DNA of 64,000 nt from Cepaea nemoralis (GCA_014155875.1 JACEFZ010003484.1:255001-319000); one strand, 5' to 3'; counted from the stretch's first letter, positions 43,931 through 55,589 are shown. Translations and numbers: made by a program. Notes: generated from the sequence alone by a model not told the origin.

Positions 43931-44084
43931 TAAAGAGAACTGGACACCCCATCTCATTATAACATATCATATAATATGTGAGACATAACACTTTACACAA
44001 ACTGCAGTATCTATCACTGAACTGCTTTCACCTTTCACCTGCGAATTATTTTACAGATAGAAACAAAATAAATATCCGGTGTGC

Positions 44085-44305
44085 TGATTAATTAAGCCGG
44101 CTCAACCCCTACACCGGTCAGCTGGATTAAAATGTTGACTTCCCGTCCTTGACTTGGAGACGTCAATTACAAGTACCTCAGAGGTCGGAGTGGATTCGCC
44201 TGAAGGCCAGGGAGACTGATAATAGGGAAAACTAATCCACACGCAAAATTAGTCCAGTGCATTATAAGTAACAGCTCGGTAGTGAACTACCCCTGCGTTA
44301 AAATC
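44085..44305 (+). repeat. SINE family B copy 3
   Basis: Starts within the head (CTCAACCCCTACACCGGTC). The body carries CCGTCCTTGACTTGGAGACG, ATTACAAGTACCTC, GATAATAGGGAAAA and TAATCCACACGCAAAA. Confidence 0.8.
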
Positions 44306-45060
44306 GAGGGAGCGCACACACAACATCATTCCTAAAAGTGCTGACGGGTTGTATTGGCCAGGATGTACATCCCTACAAGAGATGAAGTGGCTCTACTGAC
44401 CAAGATGTCCATGGACACGATCTGGGAGATGTGCTGGCCTCCAAATCTTTTTCTGGGGGAACACTGAGCCTGAGCAAGGGACATGTAATACTTGTATAAA
44501 TGATCGCCTGTAGCACAAGGAAACACAAGACAATGACTACATGCAGCTACAACTGAATCGGGAATCCAATTTGGCACTGGCAGGAAGAATCGTGGTAGAG
44601 GACGAAACAGAGACATGCATAACCAACCGGTTGGTGACTGGAACTATAAATATCCAAATTTGTCTATATATTCCGAGAGGGACGAGGCACATACAACCAT
44701 ATCCCTAGTGCTTTGACATCATTGTATAATATTAATAACAGTTTCTAGCAATATATGTGTTAGATATATATTGGTATACCCATTCACATAGTAGAGCATA
44801 CTGCACTTTAGCTAAACAAAAGGATATTCATAGTGAGCAATTATTGTATATATATACATTTGGATCCCCGCCTGGGTTACTGAGTTCGTGCACTGCACTG
44901 AGGGACTCAGCACGTGATCAATAGGAAAAGGTTGGGTCGTTAAGGAGGTAGCGTGTGTAAACAAAGTGAGCTTTTGTGAATGAAACCACACCTAACTCAT
45001 CAAACCACACCAACCTCACTTAGCTACCAACATATGAATATTAGGCTCAGACAGTAGACG
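44306..45060. other. Mostly unannotated; one SINE-like fragment
   Basis: No gene is recognised. At 44868-44920 the words GGTTACTGAGTTCGTGCACT and CTGAG resemble the body of the SINE at 35774-36166 (GTGCTACGGAGTTCGTGCA), so a fragment of that family is likely. Confidence 0.5.
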
Positions 45061-45064
45061 TGTG

Positions 45065-45250
45065 GATACAACGTGTGGAATTGTGTGGGGACAATAAGTA
45101 CAGTTGTGTGGGTATAATAAGTAGAATAGTGTGGAGACAATAAGTAGAATTGTGTGGGGACAATAAGTAAAATAGTGTGGGAGAAATAAGTAGAATTGTG
45201 TGGGGACAATAATTAGAATTGCGTGAGGACAATAAGTAGAATTGTGTTGT
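45065..45250. repeat. 23-bp minisatellite, about 8 copies
   Basis: Unit GTGTGGGGACAATAAGTAG, then AATT. Moderate drift between units. Confidence 0.92.
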
Positions 45251-45950
45251 GTCTGATCCCCATGTCACTCACATTGATAATCTATTGATTATAGACTGCT
45301 CTGTACAACAGCCAGGATGTCCTCAAATACAGACAAATGTAGCTCTCACATAGAGCAATGGTAGCGGCAATACAGAAATTTGTATTTTCGCAGAGGGGTC
45401 ATAGATGCTCGATTCAAACATACGAAATCACATAATCGTTGAGGAGTCCAGCTCCCTTCCTATCTTTAGCATATCTTCAAGCCGAGATGAATGTCACGAC
45501 TGAGGGCATTAATTCCATTGATTGCTATGCACCGTTCTGACGTGGAAGCCCTACACCCATTTGGGGAAGTGGCGTCCTTGTTCACGATCTCTTCCATCAC
45601 GGATGGGAGTAGAATATCTCAGGTCATAATGGCAGGTTCATCTACTGAAAGCACTGCTACTTCAAGGACTTGATAGCTACTGTGTCACGGAGACGGTCCC
45701 CTTTCTTGATATCACATCTCCATAACCTCACAGCTTGGGTAATTAATCCCCGGTTATCATCTCCACCGAAGGTTTAGGTTGTTCTTCCACACCAGGTTAC
45801 CTGTTCAAGAAACATACTCCCTAATATCAGAGCTAGTAAGGTGCTCACAGAACTGGATTCTTAGTCCTTTGCAGGTAAATAATAATGTCGAGATCGTATT
45901 ACACTGAACAGTTGATGATAAACATTGTGAGATGCAAGCTTGTCCATTAG
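45251..45950. other. Sequence downstream of the homeobox gene stop (possible 3' UTR)
   Basis: Non-repetitive, directly 3' of the terminal exon in the minus direction. No clear AATAAA polyadenylation signal was found on the minus strand, so the 3' UTR end cannot be set. The small plus-strand frame at 45491-45673 has no motif. Confidence 0.4.
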
Positions 45951-46257
45951 CTAGGTCGCCATACTGACCGCCACATTATGATCAGAAAACTGCATCCCCA
46001 CTATAGCGGCGGCCGCTTCGGCAGCATGCTCCTTCGCTTTCATCCGGAGAACCTCCACGCTAGACACGCTGGATGAGCTAGTGCTGTTGCCTACATTTCG
46101 GACATCTTCGTACAAGGGTGTATTCAGTCGAGGGGACATAGGAGGCGCTGAGCCAGTTAGACCATGTAGCATGGGAACTCCTTGTAGAGAAGGTCCATTT
46201 CCGAGACCGTTCGGTGCCGACAGCATATAGCCAGGGATTATAGCGCCAAATGTTGAT
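45951..46257 (-). CDS. Paired-like homeobox gene, terminal exon with OAR motif
   Basis: The minus-strand acceptor TGTGTCCACAG precedes this exon at 46258. The previous exon ends in phase with AG, and the first base A completes an Arg codon, giving YSA-R-STFGAIIPGYML across the junction. The exon encodes about 101 residues to a TAG at 45953-45951. Near the C-terminus SSVEVLRMKAKEHAAEAAA is a good OAR (aristaless) motif, the short C-terminal element of many PRD-class homeodomain proteins. The product is a nuclear transcription factor. OAR plus the phase-matched junction make the gene call firm; the orthology is less so (see the upstream exon). Confidence 0.9.
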
Positions 46258-46299
46258 CTGTGGACACAAGAGACAGGCATCCGTGTTTGAAATCAATCA

Positions 46300-46330
46300 A
46301 TCAATCAATCAATTTATCTGTCTGTCTGTC
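46300..46330. repeat. (AATC)n and (TCTG)n microsatellites
   Basis: Short tetranucleotide runs in the intron about 40 bp upstream of the splice acceptor (in the minus direction). Confidence 0.9.
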
Positions 46331-46343
46331 CGATATATATATA

Positions 46344-46581
46344 AGGGTGTTTGTAAAGTCTCACTGCACTTAGTATGTAGAGCAAATTTGAAAAAAAAAT
46401 TCTTTCTTGCGTTGATAACACCATTCTGTTTATAGTGCAGAGACTTATTCCAGCAGTCGACGGACATTCGCTACATATTGCTTCATGGTGGACTGCGGAG
46501 CGCATTGTTTCATAACATCATGTACTTAATTTTTATAATGTGTTCTACATACAAAGTGTAGTGAGACTTTACAAACACCCT
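46344..46581. mobile_element. MITE with about 40-bp terminal inverted repeats, inside the intron
   Basis: Left end AGGGTGTTTGTAAAGTCTCA continues CTGCACTTAGTATGTAGA. The right end is its reverse complement with few mismatches (CTACATACAAAGTGTAGTG, then AGACTTTACAAACACCCT). TA-rich flanks make the exact duplication unclear. No coding capacity is present; a Tc1/mariner-type origin is likely from the ends. Confidence 0.85.
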
Positions 46582-46669
46582 GTATATATTTATCCAGCTA
46601 TGTTTACCTGTACTAACTATCGGTGAATCTTATTTTCTACGTAACTATTTGCTTGTCTTTTGACATGCA

Positions 46670-46709
46670 TAGTACATACATTCATACACACATGTACACA
46701 TACATACAT

Positions 46710-46768
<59 letters not shown>

Positions 46769-46770
46769 CA
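46670..46770. repeat. (CA)n microsatellite
   Basis: Imperfect CA repeats with TA interruptions in the intron. Confidence 0.93.
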
Positions 46771-46834
46771 CGTACACAATATGTGTCTATAATATTGTAT
46801 CTATTTATCTAAGTCTATGTCTGTCTATATACCT

Positions 46835-47151
<317 letters not shown>

Positions 47152-47159
47152 CAGTCTAT

Positions 47160-48655
47160 ACAGCTCTCACACACCCATCTACCCACCTATCTACCCACCT
47201 ATCTACCCACCTATCTACCTACGCATCTACCCACCTATCTACCCACCTATCTACCCACCTATCTACCCACCTATCTACCAACCCATCTACCCAAGTATCT
47301 ACCCACCCATCTATCCACCTATCTATCCACCTATCTACCCACCTATCTACCCACCCATCTACCCACCTATCTACCCACCCATCTACCAACACATCTGTCC
47401 ACCCATCTACCCACCCATCTACCCACCTATCTACCCACCTATCTACCCATCCATCTACCCACCTATCTACCCACCCATTTACTCACCCATCTTCCCACCC
47501 ATCTACACACCTATCTACCCACCCTTCTACCATCCATCTACCCACTATCTACCCACCTATCTACCCACCCATCTACCCGTCTATCTACCCACCTATATAC
47601 CTACCCATCTACCCACCCATCTACCTACATATCTACCAACCCATCTACCCATCAATCTACCCACCTGTCTACCCACCTATCTCCCTACATATCTACCCAC
47701 CCATCTACCCACCCATCTACCCACCCATCTACCCACCCATCTACCCACCTATCTACCCACCCATCTACCCACCTATCTACCCACCCATCTACCCACCCAT
47801 CTATCCACATATCTATCCACCCATCTACCCATCAATCTACCCACCTGTCTACCCACCTATCTCCCTACATATCTACCCACCCATCTACCCACCCATCTAC
47901 CCACCCATCTACCCACCCATCTACCCACCTATCTACCCACCCATCTACCCACCTATCTACCCACCCATCTACCCACATATATATCCACCCATCTACCCAC
48001 CTATCTACCCACCTATCTACCCACCCATCTACCCACCTATCTACCCACCCATCTACCCACCTATCTAGCCACATATCTACCCATCCATCTACCCACCCAT
48101 CTACCCATACATCTACCCACCTATCTACCTACATATCTACCCACCTATCTACCCACCCATCTACCTACCCATCTATCCACCCATCTACCGACCCATCTAT
48201 CCATCCATATACCCACCCATCTATCCACCCATCTACCGACCCATCTACCCACCCATCTACCCATCCATCTACCCACCTATCTACCTACCTATCTACCCAT
48301 CTATCTATCCACCGAATCTACCCACATATCTACCGACCCTTCTACAAACCTATCTACCCACCCATCTACCCACCTATCTACCCATCCATCTACCCATCCA
48401 TCTACCCACCCATCTACCCAGCTATCTATCCACCTATCTACCCACCCATCTACAAACCTATCTACCCACCTATCTACCCACCCATCTACCCACCCATCTA
48501 CCCACCCATCTACCCACACATCTACACACCCATCTACCCACCTATCTACCCACCCATCTACAAACCTATCTACCCACCCATCTACCCACCCATCTACCCA
48601 CCCATCTACCCACCCATCTACCCACACATCTACACACCCATCTACCCACCTATCT
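47160..48655. repeat. 12-bp tandem array (CTACCCACCTAT / CTACCCACCCAT)
   Basis: About 1.5 kb built from 4- and 12-bp words. A near-identical duplication of about 180 bp is visible: the CATCAATCTACCCACCTGTC variant at about 47650 recurs at about 47830. The long open frame with PIYPPIYP and THLPTYLP repeats is an artefact of the period. The array stops about 8 bp from the splice donor of the homeobox exon. Confidence 0.96.
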
Positions 48656-48661
48656 ACTTAC

Positions 48662-48918
48662 CTAGCACTGTAAGCAGCTGCCGCCTGTGCTGGGGACAGC
48701 GCAGGATGTGACAACGCCATCATGGGATGCACGCCAGTCAGATTCGGGAACTTGGCGCCCCAGAAAGATTCCAGTGGGGTCGGAATTCCGAAGGGTCTGG
48801 CGAGGCTCATCATCTCCGAGAGGGTGGCGGGTGAGTCCACAGACATGAAAGTGGGACTGTCTCTGCCAAGTGCTTTCTCTCGTTTTCTCCATTTAGCTCT
48901 TCGATTCTGAAACCAGAC
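48662..48918 (-). CDS. Paired-like homeobox gene, exon encoding homeodomain helix 3 and linker
   Basis: The acceptor CCTCCCCAG is followed at 48918 by GTC TGG TTT CAG, so the exon begins [19 protein letters not shown], from homeodomain residue 47. An intron between residues 46 and 47 is characteristic of PRD-class genes. Gln at position 50 excludes the Lys50 groups (Otx, Gsc, Pitx). The linker continues with [27 protein letters not shown] and [11 protein letters not shown]. The donor AG/GTAAGTAG at 48662 is phase 2 and fits the terminal exon. The RKREKA start and OAR fit the Arx/Alx/homeobrain/Rx neighbourhood; homeobrain is my best guess, since Rx usually has RRQEK here. The DNA-binding recognition helix is intact. 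Exons with homeodomain residues 1-46 are not found in the window. Confidence 0.92.
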
Positions 48919-48930
48919 CTGGGGAGGGAC

Positions 48931-49115
48931 GACAATCAATTTGTTAAGTTCTGTGTTTGATGTGGAGGGACGGTGAGGGGCAAGGACATGCTAGCTCCAA
49001 ACTGGACCCAATAAAATGTCAATAACAATCAAATGTGTCGATTTGTATTAACACCAACAAGATAAATAATAATTGTGTCATTCTATTATACCTGAATAAA
49101 AAGTTAATTGCATAT
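48931..49115. other. Start of the upstream intron of the homeobox gene
   Basis: Minus-strand intron sequence next to the acceptor. No further exon is seen to the right in the window, so this intron is at least 15 kb if the gene continues in that direction. Confidence 0.55.
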
Positions 49116-49119
49116 CCAT

Positions 49120-49345
49120 TACAAGACGTCGCAGACAACTCCAACATTTTTGGGGGTGTTTGTGATTTCTTGGCAAGTATACATTCAGTAGTTTGCCATT
49201 CTTTTATTAACGTCCGGCACTCATACCATTTTATAAAAACCAACTCAAAGCGGTCTGTTGCCAAATCGCACGAAGCTGTGTTTCTAACGCGGTATGTGGG
49301 ATCACGAATTTCGTCCTTCACTCCTTGGCCACAGCGCCGTATTAC
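49120..49345 (-). repeat. SINE family A copy
   Basis: Reverse complement of the family: TTCTTGGCAAG, ATTCAGTAGTTTGCCATTC, GGTCTGTTGCCAAATCG and AGCTGTGTTTCTAACGCG. Head at the right. Confidence 0.78.
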
Positions 49346-49664
49346 GGCGGTCAGATGTTTGAACCGCATTGGGTTCCCATGTCGACCCAGCCATGTATCA
49401 GGAAGTACCGGGGAAGTAGAAGCAGCGGGCGTGATACTGGCCACAGCAGCCACCAGTGCCGGTTGGTCTATAAATTTGTCTGGCAACATATACCTAATGT
49501 GTGCTCTGGTGCGTAACAGGGACCTTAGCTTGTTTTAAACCTTAAATCATAAACTGTATGAAGTGGAAAGAGACGGTTCAAGGCCGACACACGTGTTCAG
49601 TCACTCAGTATAATTGTTCAGTATAATTGTTCATTATAATTGTTTAACTATAATTGTTCACTAT

Positions 49665-49683
49665 ATATGTGTGTGTGTGTGGG

Positions 49684-49753
<70 letters not shown>

Positions 49754-49951
49754 AGTGGGTGTCAGAGAGAGGGAGAGAGTATGTGCGCACGTGCGTGCGT
49801 GTGTGGAGAGAGTGATTGAGCGAGAAATGGTGGGGGAATGTGTCAGTGCATGCATTCGTACGTGTATGTGTGAGAGTGAGTGAGGGAGTGTGTGCGTGCG
49901 TGCATGCGTTCATGTGCATGTGTATGTGTGAGAGAGTGTGATTGAGAGAGA

Positions 49952-49982
<31 letters not shown>

Positions 49983-50074
49983 GGATTGTGTGTTAGAGAG
50001 TGAGACAGTGGGAGAGTTGATGTGTTAGTGTGTGTGTGAGCGTGCGCATGCGTGTGAGTGTGTGTATATGAAAG

Positions 50075-50125
<51 letters not shown>

Positions 50126-50456
50126 GAGCTGATGCATGTCGTGTAACACGCATGTTATGTAACACGCGAATCCATATGTTTGTGTATTCTCATCTGTCAT
50201 ATTATCAGTTAAATACCATTTGATTTTATCATGCATAATATAAACTCATGTTCATTACTGTAGTTTGAGTGAGAGAGTCAGTAAGTGTGAATGAGAGACA
50301 GAACGAGTGAGCGTGAGAGTGAATGAGTGAGCGGGAGAGTGAATGAGTGAGCGGGAGAGTGAATGAGTGAGCAGGAGAGTGAATGAGTGAGCAGGAGAGT
50401 GAATGAGTGAGCGTGAGAGTGAATGAGCGGAAGAGTGAATGTGTGAGAGTGAATGT

Positions 50457-50540
<84 letters not shown>

Positions 50541-50545
50541 ATCAC
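49665..50545. repeat. (GA)n and (GT)n microsatellite complex
   Basis: Alternating GA runs (49689-49745, 50082-50121, 50490-50538) and GT runs with GAGA/GTGC interruptions, plus (GTGAATGAGTGAGCGG)n at 50300-50430. Strongly purine/G+T-biased on the plus strand. Confidence 0.95.
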
Positions 50546-50689
50546 TATTTTTACGTCACATACATTTTATGTACACATTTTTCTCCATGTTTAACATTTT
50601 TATGAGACTGCTCATGACAAGTGTCAGTGTATGTGTGTGAGTAAAGTGTGGGAGTTTGTTCATACTAGTTTCAATACTAACGTGAGACA

Positions 50690-52372
50690 TTTTGTATGTG
50701 TCTAGATGTGAGGAAGTGTGAGTGTATGTGGATGATGTGTGTGAGTGTGGGGATATGTGTGGGTGGGGGTTGTGTGGGTGTGGGTATGCGTTTGGATGGG
50801 TTGGGGTGTGTGTGTTTTGGTGGGTAGTGGTATTTGTGGGTGTTTGTGGGATGTGTGGATGGATGTGTGGGAGTGAAAGTAGGGGTGTTGGAATGGGTGT
50901 GGGGGATGTGTGTATGGGTGGAGGATATGTGTATGGGACGGATGCGGGGGATGTGTGTTTATGTGGGTGGAGATGTGTGGATGGTTTGAGGAAGTATGTG
51001 TGGGAGGCGGAGTTGTGTGGGTAGGGGATTGTGTTGGGTGGATTGGGGATGCAAGGGCGGGTGGGGAGAAGTGTATGGGTGTGTTGGTTTGAGATATGCA
51101 TGCGGTGTGTTGGTGGGGGTTGTGTGAATGATGTGTGAGTGGAGGGTATGTTTGTGGTGGTATGGGTGGAGGATAGTGTGTGGTGTGGGGGATGTGTGTG
51201 ATGGGTGCGGGGAATGTGCGTATGGGTGGGGTATACGTGTGGGTGAGTAGGGGATTGTGGTGGTTGGGGGAAGTATGTGGGGTGTGTGGGTGGGAGATGT
51301 GTGTGTGTGGATGGGGAATGTGTGGATGGGGGTGTGTGAGTGGCTTAGGGATGTGTAGGTGGGTGAGGGAGTTGTATGTGTTGGGGTGGGATGTGTGAGT
51401 GGGTGGAGGGTGTGTGTGGGTAGTGGTACTGTGATCGAGAGATTGGTTGGGGGTGGGTGTGTGGGTGCGTAGTGGAGGATGTTTGCGTGAGTGAGTGTCT
51501 GTTGGTGGACGGGTAGGGAATGCGTGTGTGGGTGGAGAGAGGTGTGTGGTGTGTTGGTTGGGGATAATGTGTGGGTGAGGTATGTGTGTGTGGGTGGGGG
51601 ATTTTTGTGGTGTGTGAGTGGGGGTATGTGGGGTGGATGGGTAAGGGTATCTGTGTGGGTGTGGGTGGGAATATTGTGTGGTATCTGGGTGGGGGATATG
51701 TGTGTGGTGTGTAAGTGGGGATGTGTTGGTGAGGGATGTGTGTGTGTGGTGCGTGGGTTGGGAATAGTGCGTGGTAGGGGGTGTATGTGATGTGCGGGTG
51801 GGGGATTGTGTGGTGGGGGATTAGGTTATGGCATGTGCTGGTGAGTGGAAGTTGTATGTGTGGGTGGTGGGGTATGTGTGAGTGGATTGGGGATGTATGG
51901 GTGGTTAGGGAGATGTGTGTGTGTGGGGGGACATGTTAGTTGGTGGGGATGTGTGTGTATGGTTTGGGGATGTGTGAGTGGATGTGCGATGTGTGGGTTG
52001 GTGGGGGATTGTGTGCATGGGTGGGGAATATGTTGTCGATAGAGATGTGGCTGGGGGATGGGTGGTTTGAGGTGTGGGTGGGGAGAGGATGTGTGGGTTA
52101 GGATGTGTATGTGGATGGGAGTGGGATGTGTGGGTTGGTGGGGGAATGTTTGTGGGTGGCGAGTGTGTTTTGGTTGGGGGATCAGGTGAGGGCAGTGTGT
52201 GCGGGTGGGGGATGTGCGGGAGGGGGATGGGTCGGTTGGTGGGGTATGTATGTGTCCCTTGGTGTGCGTGTGTGTGGGTAGGTGGGGGTGTGTATGTGTC
52301 CCTTGGTGCGCGTGTGTGTGGGTAGGTGGGGGTGTTGTGTGGGTGGGGTGATGTATGGATAGGTGGGAGATG
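50690..52372. repeat. G+T-rich degenerate satellite (GTGTGGGTGGGGGAT-type)
   Basis: About 1.7 kb made of GTGTG, GGTGGGGGATGTG and GGTTGGGGATG words with almost no C on the plus strand. There is no stable unit length. Many GGG/GGGG runs give G-quadruplex potential. Frames rich in Cys/Trp/Gly/Val (plus) and His/Pro/Thr (minus) are artefacts. Confidence 0.93.
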
Positions 52373-52469
52373 GGCCTCACAACATGGTAATTAGCCTTGT
52401 TTATGTTTACAACATTCATTTCACAATGTTTATTTTTCTTCCTATGTAAATGTATAATGCTCTTGATGA

Positions 52470-52566
52470 ACGAAAGACGAGTGATTGGAAGGGCCGAATG
52501 TAAGACGGGCCTGCGCGCCCAATTTGTGACCCTAATAAAGTTGATTTGATTTGATTTGATTTGATA
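52470..52566 (+). repeat. Retroposon 3' end with (TTTGA)n tail
   Basis: CCCTAATAAAGTTGATTTGA is followed by repeated ATTTG/TTTGA units to 52566. An AATAAA-type signal followed by a short-period tail is usual at LINE or SINE 3' ends. The upstream body (GGGCCGAATGTAAGACGGGC, CTGCGCGCCCAATTTGTGAC) is otherwise unassigned. Confidence 0.7.
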
Positions 52567-52589
52567 TCTGCCACTGCTGTCTTCAAATT

Positions 52590-52765
52590 ACCAGACTCAG
52601 TGCCACACAAAAGGTAAGTTATGACCAAACAAAAATGGGTGGCAAAACAATGGGAAGTAGGGGTGTGTCACAGCTATGCCGTAAAAGCTGTTAATATAGT
52701 AGCAGACATGTTGTATATAACGCAATGGCAACATATAGGCGGTATACACATGTGGCAGATACGGA
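52590..52765. repeat. Dispersed repeat family C, copy 2
   Basis: GACCAAACAAAAATGGGTGG, GGAAGTAGGGGTGTGTCACA, TGTTGTATA-TAACGCAATG and ATATAGGCGGTATA correspond in order to 4905-5090. Confidence 0.6.
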
Positions 52766-52769
52766 AAGT

Positions 52770-53155
52770 CGCGTAACTAACCTATGCTACTTAATGTTTC
52801 AAGTCTCTTACTTCATGTTTTCTTACACTCTCCGCGGCTAACTCAACATGAGTGGCTGTAACAGCGGCAAAGTCAAGTACCAACAGTTTCATATAGTATG
52901 TTGTGAGCACAGGTAGATAGATTCCCTGACACGGGATGGAATATGTGTAGAGGAATGAAACCTCACACACATGCAAGGCCAAGTCGAACACACTGACCTG
53001 TGAGATTTATAACTAAGTTTGACGCACTCCGCTAGACTAGCAAATAAGAGGGAGAAGTATGTTGTGATGACATAAATGTATGTTACCAAACTGAACTGAT
53101 ATACAGAACATGTTTATCTTTATGGCGGTGAGTCATATAATGTGACTGAACACAT
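52770..53155. other. Unannotated sequence
   Basis: No gene or repeat is recognised. Confidence 0.5.
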
Positions 53156-53159
53156 TAGG

Positions 53160-53720
53160 AAGTGCTTGGATGCAACAGAGATGTGGTTTCTGAGACGAAT
53201 GTTGCGAATTCCTTGGGCCGCCAAAGTCTCATCTCATCTTATCTTGTTCCTCTTGTACTTTGCGAAGTCGAGGTGAAGCATAAACAGCGGGAGATTGCCC
53301 GTTTATGTACTTCTTATGTCGAGATGCCCACGGACGCTGCGATTCTCTCTGTCCATCGTTTACGTTGCCGGCCTCTTCTTCTGCTTCCATTTGGTCTGAA
53401 CATCTTTGCTTCTTGTGGTATACTGTCAGTTGGTAATTTAGCTATGTGACTGAACCATTTAACTTGCTGTTTTCTGGTTAAATCTAGCGCTGCAATAACT
53501 CCCACTTTAGTCCTGATTTATTCATTTCTGATTTTCTCTCTTCTTGATACATTCAGTATTCTTCTCAGAAATATCATTTCTTTTGTTGTAATTTTTCTCT
53601 TCTCTTTTTCTGTCATTGTCCAGGTTTGGCATTGGTGGCATAAAGTTGGTAGGAAGAGTATTGTAGAATGCTCTTTTAGTATCTCTTGATACGTGTTTGT
53701 TCTTTAGTATTGGTGTCATT
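53160..53720 (-). pseudogene. LINE C-terminal remnant
   Basis: Minus strand: PILKNKHVSRDTKRAFYNTL at about 53715-53650, then with frameshifts a FLRRILN-type segment, then GVIAALDLTRKQQVKWFSH, IAKLPTDSIPQEAKMFRPNG and SRRRGRQRKRW down to 53330. It is the same family as 36800-37400, and the two copies confirm each other. No catalytic motifs remain. Confidence 0.82.
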
Positions 53721-53884
53721 TGTCAACTGAGTTGGTTTACCTTATTGCATCTGTTTCCGATCTGGCCTTCTGATACTAATTTTCATGTTATGCTCCTTAC
53801 ACACTTCAGTTTATATTATTTCTGTGGACTGCCAGAGTAACTAACAACAATTGCCTGGAAGATAATCATGACAGTAAACAGTAT

Positions 53885-54120
53885 ATACAACTATAGGAAA
53901 GAGACATGCAGTGTTCTTTGGTCACGTGATGAAAACACCGTTACCACGTGAAAGATCAGTGCAAATGAGGCAGAGGCAAATAGCGAGAAAAGATGTCGAT
54001 GGATTGAGACGGTGACATGGAGGCATATCATCATTAGAGTTGATCCAGAATACCAAGGATCGACAGTTGTGCAGAAACATGATCTTCAACGTCACATCGC
54101 AGGGCACATAATGAAGATAA
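53885..54120 (+). pseudogene. LINE C-terminal remnant
   Basis: Plus strand: RHAVFFGHVMKTPLPRE, then MRQRQIARKDVDGLRR, a frameshift, then HGGISSLELIQNTKDRQLCR and NMIFNVTSQGT. The order FGHVM, GRQR-like segment, SSLELI..T.DR..WR matches a common LINE C-terminal tail; related to 39270-39875. Confidence 0.78.
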
Positions 54121-54384
54121 CAACCTCTAAAATGTTCTTTCGTGTATTCGAATTTTTTGCCAGACTGCAACAAATGCACGTATCACTAAGTAGTGATTGC
54201 ACAGTTTCAGAACCTTCCTCTTTAAGTCATGCGCCTTTGATACAAACATCATCTCCTGCCTTCTGTGTGATGTCAAAAAGTTGTGTAACTGGGGTGGCCA
54301 TCAGTTCGAGTACTATCTTCTGTGGTAGAATCACTTGATTTCCATTTTACTTGCACCTTGGTCAGTCTATATAAAGTACCATAC
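54121..54384. other. Unannotated sequence
   Basis: No feature is recognised; a 108-codon frame overlapping it contains LINE remnant sequence at its start and no domain afterwards. Confidence 0.45.
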
Positions 54385-54440
54385 GCGCGCGCACACACAC
54401 ATACACACACACACACACACACACAACACACACACACAGT
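54385..54440. repeat. (CA)n microsatellite
   Basis: CG/CA alternation then about 45 bp of CA, directly beside a SINE. Confidence 0.94.
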
Positions 54441-54444
54441 TGCT

Positions 54445-54660
54445 TATCCTTTACAGGACGTCGCTGCCAACTCCAGCAATTTTTAGCTTTTTGTAATTTC
54501 TTGGCAAGTTTACGTTGAGTAGTTTGCCATTTATTTCTGAACGACCGACTCTCATATCATTGTATGAAAACCAGAGAAAAGCGGTCAGCTTCCAAATCTT
54601 CCGCAGCTGTGTTTAGAACGCGATATGCAGGATTGCGAAATGCCTTCGCACAACGCCACA
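54445..54660 (-). repeat. SINE family A copy
   Basis: Reverse complement: ATCCTTTACAGGACGTCGCT, TTTCTTGGCAAGTTTACG, GAGTAGTTTGCCATTT and CAGCTGTGTTTAGAACGCG. Head at the right. Confidence 0.8.
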
Positions 54661-54664
54661 AAAC

Positions 54665-54935
54665 TGAGTCGTCTAATTTTCAATCTAATTTTTAATTAAT
54701 TAATTACACTCCATCTAAATGACCAAATGAATGAACGAACGAATGAAAGAATGAATTCCGTGTCTGGAGTATTTAATTAATTAATTAATTAATTAATTAA
54801 CATCTCAATGAATGAATGAATGAATGAATAAATGAATGAATGAATGAATGAACGAACGAACGAACAAACGAACGAACGAACGAACGAACGAACGAATGAA
54901 TGAATGAATGAATGAATGAATGAATGAATGAATGG
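54665..54935. repeat. (TTAA)n and (GAAT/GAAC)n microsatellites
   Basis: TTAATTAA words at 54690-54800 and about 130 bp of GAAT/GAAC tetranucleotides to 54933. Confidence 0.95.
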
Positions 54936-54959
54936 CCCAAATGCAGGCATTCAGCTATA

Positions 54960-55245
54960 AACGCACACTTAATAATTAGTCAGTAAATGACCCGCTGACA
55001 CAACTTAAGCCCTACTGGACATATGGTGCTAGTCCCCTGTTATAGAGACCAGTCGGAACCCAGTGATAGATGAGGTCAGTATCCTACTGACCGCCTCTAC
55101 TTCCCAAGACACATCCTGGTACTCATGCTAGGCTGCTGCTCGCCTACAGTCAGATGCAGACGTTCCTATCCACACCGATGTGAATCGAACCCCTATCCAC
55201 CAGGCCGACAAGCGACTGCACGGACACACTGCGCTAACTCAGTTC
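54960..55245 (-). repeat. Family D, copy with tRNA-like head
   Basis: On the minus strand a head is visible at the right: A box GAGTTAGCGCAGTG (about 55242-55228) and B box GGTTCGATTCAC (about 55191-55180), 40-50 nt apart. The body contains ACTGGACATATGGTGCTAGT, GATGAGGTCAGTATCC and CTACTTCCCAAGAC (plus-strand words). A tRNA-derived SINE. Confidence 0.72.
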
Positions 55246-55585
55246 CCCACTGCCCACTTGTCAATGACTAATTCAGTCACACATTTAGTAACTATCGTTT
55301 AACCCTAATACCCTGTGCACAAAGTTTGCTGACGTCTCAAATTGCCAGCTGAAGTTCCCGGATCAACGCACTCAATCTCTCCCACTCGCTTCAAGTCTAG
55401 GACTCAATTTTCTCCCTACAAGATCCCTCTCTAAACAGTTTTCGCCTTCTCTTTTTCATCTCAGCTGTTCTTAATCCTTGATACGAGTCTTCTGTTCATC
55501 AAGTGATTTCTGCCTACATTGTTAAATTAAACTAACGGGGGCGAATTTCGGACACGTTGCTTCATTTCTTTCTTATTACTTGTAT
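55246..55585. other. Unannotated unique sequence
   Basis: Non-repetitive, no gene recognised. Similar in character to the candidate regulatory blocks but short. Confidence 0.4.
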
Positions 55586-55589
55586 AAAT

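Noticed and set aside
47160..48655. Interstitial telomere-like repeat
   Set aside because: The GGGTAGATGGGT words resemble telomere repeats only in G-richness; the 12-bp unit is not TTAGGG or a known variant.
50556..52419. Cys/Trp/Gly-rich plus frames and His/Pro/Thr-rich minus frames
   Set aside because: G+T-rich degenerate satellite; no conserved cysteine spacing or start context.
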